The notes under the pieces were generated by a model that was not told the origin of the DNA, did no database searches, and was given only the letters and a program-made list of their open reading frames with translations. A DNA stretch of 64,000 nt from Arcuatula senhousia (lineage: Eukaryota > Mollusca > Bivalvia > Mytilida > Mytilidae), in contig OZ020308.1 in assembly GCA_963971305.1 (NCBI GenBank), forward strand, positions 16,773,092 through 16,837,091, in the 5' to 3' direction. Positions within the stretch are counted from its first letter, which is position 1, and each line of letters starts with the position of its first letter. This document shows, one piece after another, positions 35,615 through 49,157 of the stretch. Both the position numbers and the translations under genes were made by a program.

Positions 35615-38600
35615 GTAAGCTTCTTAAACATAACTGCATATGTGAATATACATGTAAACTCTTCCATCATGAGAAAACAAAATCTTGCACTTCTCATTGA
35701 CTAAGTCAACTATCTACCATAACACATTGCTTTCTTTACTTTTAAGTATGGTGACTTATTCTTTATTTGGGGAGAAAGCTTATTTAAGTTTTAATTTAGC
35801 ATTTATATTTAATTAAGGTTTTCATTTTGATGATGCTGTAAACCCCAACTACATGAATTCAATCCTTTACCTTTTCGAGATTCTTTTTTGTTTTCATGGT
35901 GAATCACATGCATGCTTTCAAATTCAGCAGGTTGATACAGATTATGCAGGTGCTGTACAATTATAATGTAATCCCAATCAGCATCATTAAGATGTCATCA
36001 TCATGTAATCACAAATATTAAGTGGTATCATAATAACATATGGTGCAGCCTTTGTTTTCATAACATGGTCTTGACAAGGCAGCCAGATTGTACTTTCAGT
36101 AATGTTTGCAAAGATGCAGATTGTTGGACAACACTGAAGTGATTTGTACATGTACATGTATGATATGCATTTACATTGCATGCACATGCAATTCTAGCTG
36201 TTTATTGAACTATATGGGGTACGTTTTGTGTTGATTTCAAACTTTCTGCATATGCAGGTGTTATTATAAACATGCTGTTCTTCTCTCAGCTAGAACATTT
36301 TGTTATCAAAAGAGACTAAAAAAGACACCTCTTGCATCATTTTACAGCTGAAGACTTATTTGTTAACATAAATCTCAAATTTACATTGCATACATGTATT
36401 TAATGTTATTTTTGCAAATATTTTTATGTCCCCACAACAACTTGTCGAGGAGGAGTTAATGAGTGAAATTTAAGCTTTGGATAAAAAACTGTGTTCTAAT
36501 ACTTTCCATATTGTGGTTCTAGACTGATGTTCCTTCGTTTGAACAGACATGTGTGGAACAATGCATAGAAAATTTTAATTAATATTAAAAAAAAAGAATA
36601 TTGATAAATATAAAATAATTATAGGAAGAAAATGTTAGTTCACAATCATTATTGTAACTTTAAAGCCTAAAAAATCCATTAACTTAGGTACATAAATGTG
36701 TAGGTATGTTGTGACAATTTCTAAGTAGTAGATGTTTTAGATAATGATCTTAGATTAAACGATTTAAATAAATGATGTATGGTTCTGATGACCCATGAAA
36801 AACTTACAACAATATAGGTGTTAACCTTCAGTATATATGGTAAGGTTTCAAGGGCCTGACACAGGATATACATAGTACAAAGGGCTACTTGAGTTACTTA
36901 ACAATATTATAGAGTGTGGTGTTTTGTAGATCTATACTCAATTACAAATCTGAAATATATGATATAGTATTTTTCTTAAAAATGCTAAGTTAAAAATTTG
37001 ACAAAATCTAGTTGTATATATTTGTGCATAAACTTAATCCTCCTGTAAAAAAGTTTGAAAGCATGTAAACTATTAATGCCATTTACAGAGTCTTGAAACT
37101 TCTAGGTTTAAGGCTTCAAGTTCGATTAAAGCTTTTGAATTTGACTGGCTAATATTTTTATACCCAATGTAAAGAAGTTGCGGAGTATTTTTCAAGTTGG
37201 TTTTTTGCTCTTGTTCTTTCATTTTTGTCAATTCAACTTCAAGAAAATCTCTTTCTATAAATAAAATCAAAATTAACAAACTTTTGAATGCATCTTAAAT
37301 GACACTCTTAATCAGCAATGAAATGAAAGAAAATTCAGCATTGGAATTAACTAAAGTTATGCTATTGTTTAGGGTGTTTTATTATAGAGTGGGGTCCAAT
37401 TATAGCCTTTTAAAAAGACGGATGCTTCAATACATGCAATGGGATTGAAGTTGTTTGAGTCTCTAAGGGTCTTTTATAGAAATATTAGGTCAAAGTGACC
37501 TTAATTATAATATTAAACATTTGACAAGTGCCAACATCACCTGTTTGATGTTCAGATTTAGAGAAAGAGGGCAATCTTTTATCTCTTTCTCAGGGGCGCA
37601 AAGTGTGAACATTCAGATTAACATTGTCCTCCCTCTAGGCAGAGAGTTGTGTCCACATCGGCCACGATAAACGGTTGAAAGTAAAATACAAAAGTTGTTT
37701 GTCTTGGACTCTTATATCATTTAAATACAAATATCAGGCAGCAACGGGTAGTCCTGGTTGGAATGGGAGTGTGTTAATCTACTCGAGATATTTGATAAAA
37801 ACTTGTAGGAATGACTTGACCGATGAGATTAGTATCCAAATATCAACATTAATATAAAAGATTTATGGATAGATCTATTCTTAAGGTTAATTGAAAGCCA
37901 ATATGGGAACAATGGAAGAGATTTATTTTTAATTTAACCTACCATACTTAAGTGGACATGGTACATATATAAGTTAAGTAAAGTAAATAAGCAATAGCTA
38001 AGTGTTATCAAAATTTTATTAAAAGTTTGAAGGAATTTTATCCATGTAAGGAAGAAAAAGAATTTAGGTCATGTAGTAAGCCTGGACATCAAAGTAACCA
38101 AGCCCAAAGTTCAGATGATCCAGTACATTTGGCGTATTAAAAAAAACAGATTTACTGATCTTCAGATCTCAAACAATTTTAATTGTGGCTTCCATAAGTC
38201 TGATTTTAGAGTGGATAATCATAAAAAAATGCAAAATTTGTTTACTTGTGGGTAACTTAGCTTACAAGCCAAAAAATATAATTCTTAAATGATAAGGATA
38301 TGTCCAAAAAGACATAATGCTCAATCTCGCAACATTTGGGATAGACAGAGCAGAACACCATATGCCCCCTTCTTTCATAGATGGGGCATAGAAAATGCAA
38401 AAGTTCTCAGAATTTAATCCCCGGGGGAAGGGGGGGGGGGGGGGCTCATATGCCTTAACTGCTTTCTTCTTCAAACATCAAAACATTTTAGTGTTGTCAT
38501 AAAAAAAATGTGTATAAGAAGGTCAATATGTACTGGTTCTTCTTAAACACCTCCTTTCTTCTGCCGTCATCTAAAGAATTTCTATATCTACCCCCTGATT

Positions 38601-41394
38601 ATATCAATAGAACCTGAAGCTATAGACCTTCAGTGGATCCTTGGTCAGTGTAAACAACAATACCACATTAATGACAGTAAATTGAATGCTGTACATTGCC
38701 CTATCAATCATTCTAAATTGGATTTCTTTTGAGGAAAATCTTGTATAAATAAACTGCTGAAAATTAGTTCTATATAGTGGCCAGAATGTTACCAAACTGT
38801 ATGTATTTACTGTTTGCCATGGATTTACATGTTATATAGAACCCGTAGCTGACCCATAGCACATAGTGAGGGGTTGTTTAGCCCTCGAAGTATTGCAAAT
38901 TATTTGCAAAAAATGACCTGCCTGGACCATGTGGACCCCATCTCCCTTGTGGATTTTTCATTTTAAGATTTTTTTGCCAAAACAAATTCTTTAACAAGTA
39001 TTAACTGATTTATTATTCTGTTTCAAAGTTTCAAGTACAGGTATATATCTTTCATTTTCCCTGTTTTTAAGATACACAAGAACTTTGAGGATCATGTTCA
39101 AGATGATGTTTCAGTTTTGATTAAAAAGAATTTTCATTGAAAAACATAATCCAAAACCTTAGGATAAATCAAACATTACAGCATGGCTCTCATGAATTTT
39201 CAGCCTCAATTTCAATTCTCTTTTTTTAATCACTTATAACCCCCTGTCTGAATCTCTTTTTACCTCACCTGATTAGTGGTATGAAATATTACCCATGATG
39301 CACTCTGTCATCCTCATCTACATTTGTCATTGTATACCTACATGTTAGGTTTCAACCCTGCTATGAAATTTCATTACATTCCATCAAGTGGATAATACAA
39401 ATTCATTTTCGCATGCTAGAGGTGTATAAAACTTGAACAATGGGCAGGTTTTCTTGTGTTGAGAACAGCGTGGCTCGTATGGGGTCATCTGTACTTGTAT
39501 ATAATTACCACTACATGTATTTAGATTAGGGGATGTTGTATCTTATGTTTCATGCCTATACAACTTAGAGAGGGTGTAATTTTATGTATATTTTTAACAC
39601 AGTTTGTGGGTGAATAGATTCATTTCGGAGAAAGCTATTTACATGTACTTTAAACTTTACTTTAAGGTTTTAAAACTTCGAGTTAGAAATGCATTTAACT
39701 GCGCCAAAGCTATAAATTTGACATTATCCATGTAAATACACCAATGAGATCCTTTAATGGGGTATTATATTTTTTAAAGTGTAACACAAAATAAGAATAT
39801 GGTCTATTTTGGAAATAGAATATTTTTATGACTCAATAAAGTCATATATTATGGTTTATAAGGATAAGACTACTTGCTTCATCATGACATTGAACACTGT
39901 GTACTTTTGTGGAATGTTTATCCCAAATATGTGTTTGTATTGTTAAAATAAGGGCTAAGTTTGTAGTAATTTTGTGTAAACTTTCATACTTAGTGTGGTT
40001 TTGTTTTTAAAAAACAATAAGATAAGAAATTATGATGCATCATGCTTGATGCCCACCTGTTCTTTTAAAATTAAGATCTATATATAATTAATGAAGATGA
40101 CTATTTTTTTCTCTCCCCATCATAAAAATCAGAATTATATGGTGAGGTTAAGGACCATTGTCAGAGTTGAAGGGCAAATTGTCCCTGCCTTAAGGGTATC
40201 AATAATAAATTTGGAATCTACATGTAAAGTGCAGTTAACTTAAATTGTTCTGAAAAGTTGAATGAAGCTTATCATATTTTCATGTTCTAAAAAATAAATG
40301 GTCCTTTAAATTTATTCATGAATTTGGTGATGTTGACATAAAATGATATGGATCTTATTGCATTATAGATATATAAAATTCTTATCCACAAAGGGAAACA
40401 AATTGCATATTTCCAGATTTTTTTTTTCTGCTAAATTCTGCTTAATAATTAACAAGCTTGTGGGAGATATTTTTTTTTAGGAAACTTTTAAGCATATTTA
40501 TGCTCACATTACATGTATGAGTGAGAGTGGCATAAAAACTTTGTGTCCATCTCTAGCTCTCCCTCCATCCCAAGTTAGGTTGACCTATATGCATGTACAT
40601 TTGAATTCATTTCCATGTAATGATGTCGGGCATCATAACATCTTATGGACATATATTTGGCCGGATATTCCACGGAGTAAAAAATTCTGGTTATAAAATG
40701 GTGACTGTTGGGCAGGCGGGCTGGAAAGAAATTATTCATACCAGTTTTCTCAGCAACTACTAATCACAGCCATTTGTGGGATTTGATTTCAGGTCTGTCG
40801 CTCAACTGCTTCCTGTTTAACAAAATCCGGCCTTTTGACTTCAACAGATTTATGTTCTTTTAAGTCTGTATCATTCATTCAGCTGTGATTCTATACTGAT
40901 TGTTTACATTTAACTCTAGATTCTTTTGGTTTTGTTTTTTGTCAAAAATTTTACAAAAACTGTAAATATGGAAAATTACAAACTTTGTACAACTATGCAT
41001 TATCATGACATGAACTTAGAAATAAAGGGGTATTTTAGTGACTGAGATATACTGAGATGTTGTAGAGAAATTTCCTGACATACTTGTGGTCAGACCATCA
41101 TGTACGGGAGTCCTCGGGGGTATTTAGTCCTATCAACTATTGCCTGAGTGTTATCTACTTGTTCAGGCAGACAGGGGTAAATTTGTGGTTGAATCTCTCT
41201 AAAAATTGTATATTATTTCAAGTGTTCAAACATGCACCTTTATTGTGTAAGTTCAGAAAATATAACATGTATTGTTATATACTTAAGTTATAGACTAATT
41301 GTGGTTAAACTGTTAGGTTATTCAACTAAAAGTTAAGAATGATAATTTTGTTTATGTTACTAAGTTATCTACTAGATCAGGAGTCTAGGGGACT
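35615..41394 (+). other. Intron of the septin gene, no other feature
   Basis: No further exon is supported. A G-run at about 38431-38444 and several CCCC blocks occur. Short ORFs are not convincing. The stretch ends at the CATGGTC-rich element. Confidence 0.45.
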
Positions 41395-42906
41395 ACCCAG
41401 GCGAAAAGTCATGGTCACTGTCCATGGTCAACCATGGTCGACCATGTTTGACCATGGTCTGGTGACCATGATCGACCATGGTTATCTATGGTCGACTGCC
41501 TTCCGTTAATTGGCACCATGGTCATTAACCATGGATGACCATGTGTGACCATGGTCGACCATGGTCAACCATGGTCAACATGGTTCTATTATTTTCAGAA
41601 AAAAAATAATGTATCAGTTTACAATCCAAATTAACAATATAATTTAATTTTCTAAGGAACAAAATTGATTTGTTAATGCGAATTCTGCATGCAAATTGTA
41701 GGTAAATCTATTCCAAAACATGACTAAACTGAAAAATAATTTAATGTCTACAATTTGTAGTCACTGTTTAATGTTGCCATGATTTCTCAACAGTCCTTTC
41801 CATTATACATGTAGATTAAAAGAATTTACACTGATCTTGATTTGACTGTACATTTTGTTCTTTATCTCTTAGTTATCTACACATCTGCACATTTGTTCAC
41901 AATCATATCCTACTTGGCAACACCATAGGTTCAAATCTCCATACTAATAGTAATTCCCAATCCATATATATGTGGAACTATTTCTGTAAAATGCCTCAAA
42001 AGGTCTCCAACTGACAGGTTTAATGCACAAATATAAGAAATAAGATTACTATATGCCCAAACAAGGTTTTAAATAAAAAAAGAAAGAATTATCTCATTAA
42101 GTTATACTACTTGTAAACCCATTTCAAGTTCTCAAGATTAAAAAAATAAATATTATTGGTAAAAGCAAAGGGAGATAATTGTCTACCATGGTCAGACCAT
42201 GGTCACACCATGATAAACCACAAAATTTATACCATAGTTCTCCCATTCATGATTGACACTGGTAGGTGAAATGTAAGCAAATTTTAATTATTTTATTGTT
42301 ATGTGCAGCAATCAAGACTTGATTAGGTCTTGTTAAAAATGTCAATAGAACATTAAAACCAAACACCAGTTGGGTAGCTGAAAACAAACATGTAGTCAAT
42401 TAGCCTTACATTTGTATAAGTGAAATAAAGTCACCTCAGGTTTGATATTCTATTAAGTCTTAACCATTATGACAAAATATTATATTGTTTTATTTAAAAA
42501 ATGCAATTTAAATTTTTTATGGACCATTGTCAACCATGTTAAGTACTTTGTGACCATGAACTACCATGGTCAGCAATGATTGACCATGATTTTGACCATG
42601 TTCAACCATATACTGACCATGGTCAAAAACTATGGATCATGGTTGACCATGGTCAGTTTTGATTTTGACCATGGTCAACCATATACTGACCATGGTCAAA
42701 AACTATGGATCATGGTTGACCATGGTCAACTGAAACTGACCATGGTCAACCATGATGCAGACATTTTGACCATGGTCAGTATATGGTTGACCATGGTCAA
42801 AATCATGGTCAAATCATTGCTGACCATGGTAGTTCGTGGTCAACCATCTTGAACCATGAAATACCATGGTGACCATGGTCAACCATAGTCATCTTTTCGT
42901 CTGGGT
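41395..42906. mobile_element. Element with ACCCAG-CGAAAAG ends and GACCATGGTC dyad clusters
   Basis: The left end ACCCAGGCGAAAAGTCATGG and right end, read in complement, ACCCAGACGAAAAGATGAC are inverted repeats. Behind each end lies a cluster built almost only of GACCATGGTC and GGTCAACCATGG words (about 41409-41585 and 42520-42890). The centre is ordinary AT-rich DNA. Within the right cluster a block of about 80 bp (ATACTGACCATGGTCAAAAA...) is duplicated near 42609 and 42683. The 90-codon ORF here is a translation of the repeat. No transposase or clear TSD is seen. Confidence 0.7.
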
Positions 42907-43511
42907 GTTTGTGGTCGAGTCTAAAGGTTTAACTTCCAGTCATATATTTTAAGTCATAAGCCAGTTTCATACTATTTACATGTATCTATTGTATAGAATG
43001 TTCAGTCCTATTAACTTTAAGGACAGTATCTCTAAGTTATCTACTTTATACACAGACCGACAGACTATGTTTGGTCAGCATTATGGTTGGACTCTTCATG
43101 TTGAGTGTTTAAGTACTGGTATGCAAAAATTTGAATGAGTTGAATTAAGGCATACATCAATACAAGCTTTTTCTGAAGAGTTTTTGTAACTTTTTGTAAA
43201 GCTTTAATCATTTTATTACCTTCTTATATTCCAAGTTTTTCATATTTTCTACAGTTGCTATGGAACATAATTGAAATGTATAGGGGGCAATGTCATTGAA
43301 ATATATTGGGCTTGCACCATGAAATTGTAAATTTAAATTCAGTTGCAGAGTTGGAAATTATAGCTGGATCACCAATCACCAGCTTGAGAACAGCAAATTT
43401 TTTGCAGGGCTGGCTAAAATATATGAAAATTTGACTGGCTATTTAGTAAAAACAAGTAGAATTTATATTCAGAGTTGGGTACTTTACCAGCAAATTTCCT
43501 ACCATGAGCCA
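42907..43511 (+). other. Septin intron, no feature
   Basis: No exon, repeat end or RNA gene is recognised in this stretch. Confidence 0.4.
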
Positions 43512-43520
43512 TGCATTTGT

Positions 43521-43962
43521 CATCTTAGCTAGCCAAGGGTTACGATCCGCTAACTGTCATCTTCACCCTTGGCAGATCTAGCAGGTTTTTGTAATCTCAA
43601 CATTTTAATTATCTCCCTTGAAGCAATATCTATTCCAAGTTAAAAACATATTTTCATCCAGATAGTTGCAAAAATAGGTGAAATTTTATTCCATTAACGA
43701 CAAACATTTATCTAAAGACACAATAAAGAAATTTTGGTAAGATTTGATCAAAACTGCTTATATTTTTTGCAAAAATAATAATTATTTATCACCTTTGTAA
43801 ACCCACATATTTGTTAACAGATTTTTAAAAAATGGAAATAGAGCAATTTGATTGGATGCAGCCAACTTTCACTGCATCCAATCAGATGAGAGAATGTATG
43901 ACCACAAAAATCCTTCTATATCTGCCAAGGGTGAAGATGAGAGGCCTTGGCTACCGAAGATG
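43521..43962. mobile_element. MULE-like MITE with 9-bp TSD
   Basis: The left end CATCTTAGCTAGCCAAGG and the complement of the right end CATCTTCGGTAGCCAAGG differ at two of 18 positions. TGCATTTGT is duplicated on both sides (43512-43520 and 43963-43971). A second inverted block lies inside (CATCTTCACCCTTGGCAGAT on the left, its complement on the right). A 9-bp duplication is typical of Mutator-like elements. No ORF of note is present. Confidence 0.82.
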
Positions 43963-44250
43963 TGCATTTGTGGTAGCGGGTAACTGAGTGATAAGTGGCT
44001 AACAGATTCCTTGTTGTATGAATAAAGAGTATTCCATATTAAAGATGCATGTGAAAAAGTACCAGTAACAACATGTATGAACAATAACTTAATTCATACA
44101 GGTTTCATGTTTTAATCTTGTGGTCACATTTTTCTTACAGCTTGAGATATAATCTAATTATATAAGTCAAGTATTGAGGCATGCATGTATCAAGGAAGTT
44201 TGATTAAAGTACATGTAAGGCAAACATAAACTAAAATAATACTTGTTTTT

Positions 44251-45658
44251 GTCTCGCCTGGGGAGACATAGGTATTACTTTCCGCCGGCGGCGGCGACGT
44301 AAACTTTTTTGTAAGACTTTTGTGGAAAATGAATTCCAAGAAAAGTAGAGTAGCTAGGCATCTGATATTTGGTATACAGACAGTACAGGTTATGGTCTAC
44401 GCAACTGGCACCATGCCGTTTGACCCTGACCCCAATTTCATGGTCCAGCGACTCTGTGAACTTAGATGTTTTTTCGGGCCAAAAAAACCCTTTGTAAGAC
44501 TTTTGTGGAAAATGAATTCCAAGAAAAGTAGAGTAGCTAGACATCTGATATTTGGTATACAGACAGTACAGGTTATGGTCTACGCAACTAGCACCATGCC
44601 ATTTGACCTTGACCCCAATTTCATGGTTCACTAACTCTGTGAACTTAGATGTTTTTTCGGGCCAAAATACCCCTTTGTAAGACTTTTGTGGAAAATGAAT
44701 GAAGTGAAAACTATAATAGGGAGGCATCTGATAGCTGGTATACAGACACTTTTGGTTATGGTCTATCCAACCGGTGCCATGCCGTTTGACCCTGACCCCA
44801 TTTTCATGGTTCACTGACTCTGTGAACTAAGATTATTTTTGGAGCAAAAAAACTTCTTTGTAAGACTTTTGTGGAAAATGAATTAAGTGAAAAGTATAAT
44901 AGTTAGGCATCTGATATTTGGTATACATACATTTAGGGCTATGGTCTATGCAACTGGTGCCATGCCGTTTGACCTTGACCCATTTTCATGGTTCAGTGAC
45001 TATATAGACTTAGATGATTTGTAAGACTTTTGTGGAAAGTGAATTAAGTGAAAAGTATAATAGCTAGGCATCTGATATCTGGTATACAGTCACCTGGAGT
45101 TATGGTCCATGCAACTGAAACCATGTCCTGTGACCTTGACACAATTTACATGGTTCAGTGACTCTGTCGACTTAGATTTTTTGGAACAATTAAAACTTTT
45201 GTGGAAAATAAATTAAGTTAAAAGTATAATAGCTAGGCATCTGATATTTGGTATACAGACATTCAGGGTTTTGGTCCACACAACTGCACCATGTTGTGTG
45301 ACCATGACCCCATTTTCATGGTTCAGTGACTTTGTGAACTTAGATGATTTTTGGGTGGAAAATGAGTTAAGTGAAAAGTATAATATTATAGCTAGGTATC
45401 TGATATTTGGGGATTATGGTATACACAACTGACGTCACCTTGTCATGTGACTTTGACCTCATTTTCATGATTGAATGACTTAGTTAATGTTGGTCTTTTT
45501 TCATTGTTTCTCAATAACTATGGTATCTAGAACACACTTCAGACATTTTTGAGATGGTTAAATGGAATTCTGTCACCTGTCACATGGCCTTGACCTTAAG
45601 TTTTCCAAAGGCCCGCTAGACCTTCAATTAGTTCTGTGATGGCGCCGACAGGCGAGAC
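44251..45658. mobile_element. GTCTCGCCTG-family element with 183-bp internal units
   Basis: The left end GTCTCGCCTG (44251-44260) and right end CAGGCGAGAC (45649-45658) are exact inverted repeats. The interior is a tandem run in which GTAAGACTTTTGTGGAAA begins at 44311, 44494, 44677 and 44860 (exactly 183 bp apart), then at 45021, with decay to the right. Each unit has ATCTGATATTTGGTATACAG and a TTTGACC(C/T)TGACCCC block. The 179-codon minus-strand ORF and the 104-codon plus-strand ORF are translations of these units and not genes. A GC-rich GCCGGCGGCGGCG patch follows the left end. Confidence 0.78.
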
Positions 45659-47502
45659 ATACTTTAGTGTCAACTCTTGTTTTTCTATGGTGTGTGCTGA
45701 GGTATTTATTTGTACTTGCCATGTGTCAGGAATGAAGTCTTTGGACATGTGTCTGTAGTGATGATACTGGTCATAGAAATAATACCAGTAACTCCGATAC
45801 AGTTGGCTTAAAATCTGAACTTTCAATTAGTTTTGAATGAAAGTTTGCCTTTCATATTCAAGCATTAAAGGGAGTGGTGGGTGGAGGGGGGGGGGTGGGG
45901 GAGGGGGGGGGGGGGGGGTTGGGGGTTTACTATGGTGAATTTTGAAATAAAAAGGCAGGATGGCAAAAATCCAGTAATAAAAAGAGTGGAAAAAAGGCCT
46001 GATGGTATTTTTGACTGAAAATTTTTTAGTAGCTTTAAAAAAAAAAATGAGAACACCAGCACTTAAAAAAATGCAGGCTTGTTATTTCCCAAATAATAGC
46101 CAAGACGAAGAAAATATCCATAGCCAACCCCCGTTAGAATCAAAGCTTTGCTACCTGAATGGTCTAACTCTCTTGTGTTGCACTTATATTTACTTGCTTG
46201 CATAATGGGGCATTGACTGCACATAAGATGTGTTGTACTTGATTCTTTAGAAAGTACATTGTACATACAATTGTCGTTAGTACATGTATAGAAATTGTAC
46301 TGACAAGTATAACAATGTCTTGTGATAGTTGTAACTTAATCTTGGGTTCTATGCCATTAATTTATGACCTTTTGTCAGCCATCTTTATAGAATAAAAAGC
46401 ATGGAAATTAGTTTGTCCTAAAAAAAGACGTGTCATATTCAAATTTTAAGATTCATGAATTTTGTGAAAGAGATATTAGAAAGTTATGGAAGTTTAATTT
46501 TTATCATAAAATTTTTAATGTTCTGATGATGCGAAGGTAATATCAGAATCTTTCCATTAAATTTCAATTCTAGATAAAATCTATTGCATTTTTATCAGTA
46601 ATGAGATATTTTGTAAAAGATATCTAAATGTTGGTTTAACAGAGTGAAACCTGTTAATGTATGATGCATATAGTCAAGACTTTTGAATGACTCATTAATC
46701 TGATATCAAATTGAAACTTGGTGACATTGAAGGTACTATCTACAGTCAAAACAAGGCCATCGAAACAGGGTATGTGTTGGGTAGGTGCAATCGCTACCCC
46801 TGTAGCAAAAAAATATGAAGAAAAACCTTCCAGGAACGCACCAAAATTTAAAGATGGGTTCAATTAAAAAAAAAATTATGCAGCTTGGAGGGGTCTTCCC
46901 CCACACCCTCCTTTGCCAGAAAGCTGGGAACAGCCTTGCAAGAGGTAATTCAGGCATAGTCATGGGGATGGGATAGCTGAGTCCTGATATTTACAATGTC
47001 CTGTCATGAAATATGGTTTAATTTGCAGAATAGTGGGTGCAAATTTCAGGGTTTTTTTTATCCTATAACAGAAAGCTGACAAAATAAATTCCTCTAAATT
47101 TTACACTGAAAAATAGCATGTTTATTGTACTTCATGCCTACATCAATAAAAGATCACATGCTGATGTTGCATTCTTACTGCAGTTTTCTATTTAAACTAT
47201 TTCGGTCCTTTTCTTAAGCATTATTGAAATATTTTAGATTATGTAAGTTGTAATCATGGCAGCTGTCTGTAGATTTTAAACTTTGTTGGTATGATGCTGT
47301 GTTTATTTGTGATTCATTCCATTCAGTGTTAAGGCAGTTAGAGTTGTTCCCCTTTGACTGGAAATATGAAAAGAGTTAAACTTTGAAAGATTGAAGAAAA
47401 AGAAATCCACAGTCACTTGGTTTTCAACATTTTTGCAAATGATTTCAAGGTCAATTCAAATGCATATGAAAAAGCATTCCATTTTTGTGGAGCAAATGAT
47501 CA
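45659..47502 (+). other. Septin intron with a long G-rich tract
   Basis: From about 45870 to 45925 the + strand is almost pure G (runs of 4 to more than 15), able to form G-quadruplexes. No exon is supported elsewhere in the stretch. Confidence 0.55.
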
Positions 47503-47504
47503 TA

Positions 47505-47696
47505 TAGCGGGTTATTTCTGTGGTGGTATAATTTTCGCTTATTTTCACCGGTAAACAGAAACGGCGAAAATATCCATCTAACACAAATCATTTACAAACA
47601 CATTCACAAACTGCCAAAATGAAACCCGCAAAATGTTTTCACATACCCCATTACACAAAAAATGTGAAAGTTTACCCACATGATAATAACCTGCTA
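47505..47696. mobile_element. Short MITE with TA TSD
   Basis: TAGCGGGTTATT at the left and AATAACCTGCTA at the right are inverted with one mismatch. TA flanks both sides (47503-47504 and 47697-47698). Length is 192 bp. The TA duplication points to the Tc1/mariner group. It is non-coding. Confidence 0.72.
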
Positions 47697-47698
47697 TA

Positions 47699-49157
47699 CT
47701 GTATGATATTGCAAAACATTAGACTTGAAATTGAAGCTCTACCAATTTGATGATTTGCTGTACAAGTATGCTCTACTTACATTGTTTAAATTATTTCAAC
47801 TTTAAAATTATTCTTTTTATAAGGCAAAGACCCTCATGATAAGCCTTGAATTAAGCATCTAGTTCATTTGGTGCAATGCTTTGCTATATTTGGCTATTCA
47901 ATATTTGTATTGAGCATTGCTGATGGTCCCTAGTTGACAAAATTGTCAGACACAGTATTAAAGAAACTTTTTTGTAATTATGTTATCTAAATAAGGTATA
48001 CAAAATCTGAGCATACAAGTTATTAACAGTAATTTGAGCATGAATGTACATATATTATGTAATATTTTGAAAGGGTTGAAAAATTTATAATTTTTGCGAA
48101 ATGCATTTCACCGATATTTGATTTCAATTAGAATTTAGATATCAGCAATTTGACCCAGGTTGTGCAATGATACATGTACAAATATTATCTTGATATCCTT
48201 GACCTGTGACCCTGTGCATAATATTACTGTTTAAGTCCCCAAAATATGTCTGTTTTATGAATGAAGTATATGAGGCATTACAAAGATGACTGCTTATTAA
48301 GTTAATAGCATTTTACTTTTTCCCCTATAAGAGGCAAGGTAAAAGTGAGGAAAAAATGAGATCTGCTTAAAATGAAATGTCAGAATTGTTAGTTAAACTG
48401 TTGACATTAAAAAGATAAAACATCTCTTCTCTTAAAGTAACCAAAGTGTTTGTATAATGAACATTAGATAGCGAGAGGCCTAAATGGGGATAACTATATT
48501 TGGATGCATTCTATAGAAAACTTTTGAGTAGGATTACCATCTTGATTCCTTTAAAGGTCTTTTTCTATCTTGAATAAAGTCCAAATCAGTTTCTTATGCA
48601 AATTGAAAAGTTTCATTCTATTATGAAGCTGTCACTTATCCACTAATCCTATGTAACCTTAATGAAATTTTAAACTTTTAGTTAAATTTCAAACTTAGAA
48701 ATTAAATACTGGTGATACCTGTGCTTTGTAGAAGTGTAAAGCGTAGTATCATGTTTATAACTTGATAAAGATTTCAAGATGTTAGGGTTAGATTGGAGTG
48801 TAAAGTTTAGCCCTAGAGGGTTGTAGCGGCAATACTGGAAGGGAATTTCCCTTAAGCACCTGTAATGTTTATCTGAAATACATGTGTGGCTATATACACT
48901 ATAGGTGTGTAATAAATTGACTCATCAGACTTTTGTCACAACTTTTTGGGACCATAATTTATTGGACTATAAGTCTGTCATTGTACTAAGTTAGAACTTG
49001 TTTTAAGTAGAAACTATCATCCGTCAACGTCAAAATGTTGTAATGACTTGTATTATATTGCGCCTAATTTGGAAATGTGATAAAATGACTAAATTTAATT
49101 TGGATCTTATAATATAAGGATAATTGGATTATAACATAAGAAAATTGTGATGTCGAC
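47699..49157 (+). other. Septin intron and probable promoter of isoform B
   Basis: No exon is seen before the ATG at 49158. An in-frame stop (TAA at 49137-49139) lies 21 bases upstream of that ATG, and there is no pyrimidine tract before it. The flank is therefore better read as 5' UTR than as an intron end. No TATA box is convincing. Confidence 0.4.

Noticed and set aside
42580..42852. 90-codon ORF as a gene
   Set aside because: It is the translation of CATGGTC words only, with no real protein composition.
44275..44814. 179-codon minus-strand ORF as a gene
   Set aside because: It translates the 183-bp repeat units (the same peptide recurs about every 61 residues), so its openness follows from the repeat.
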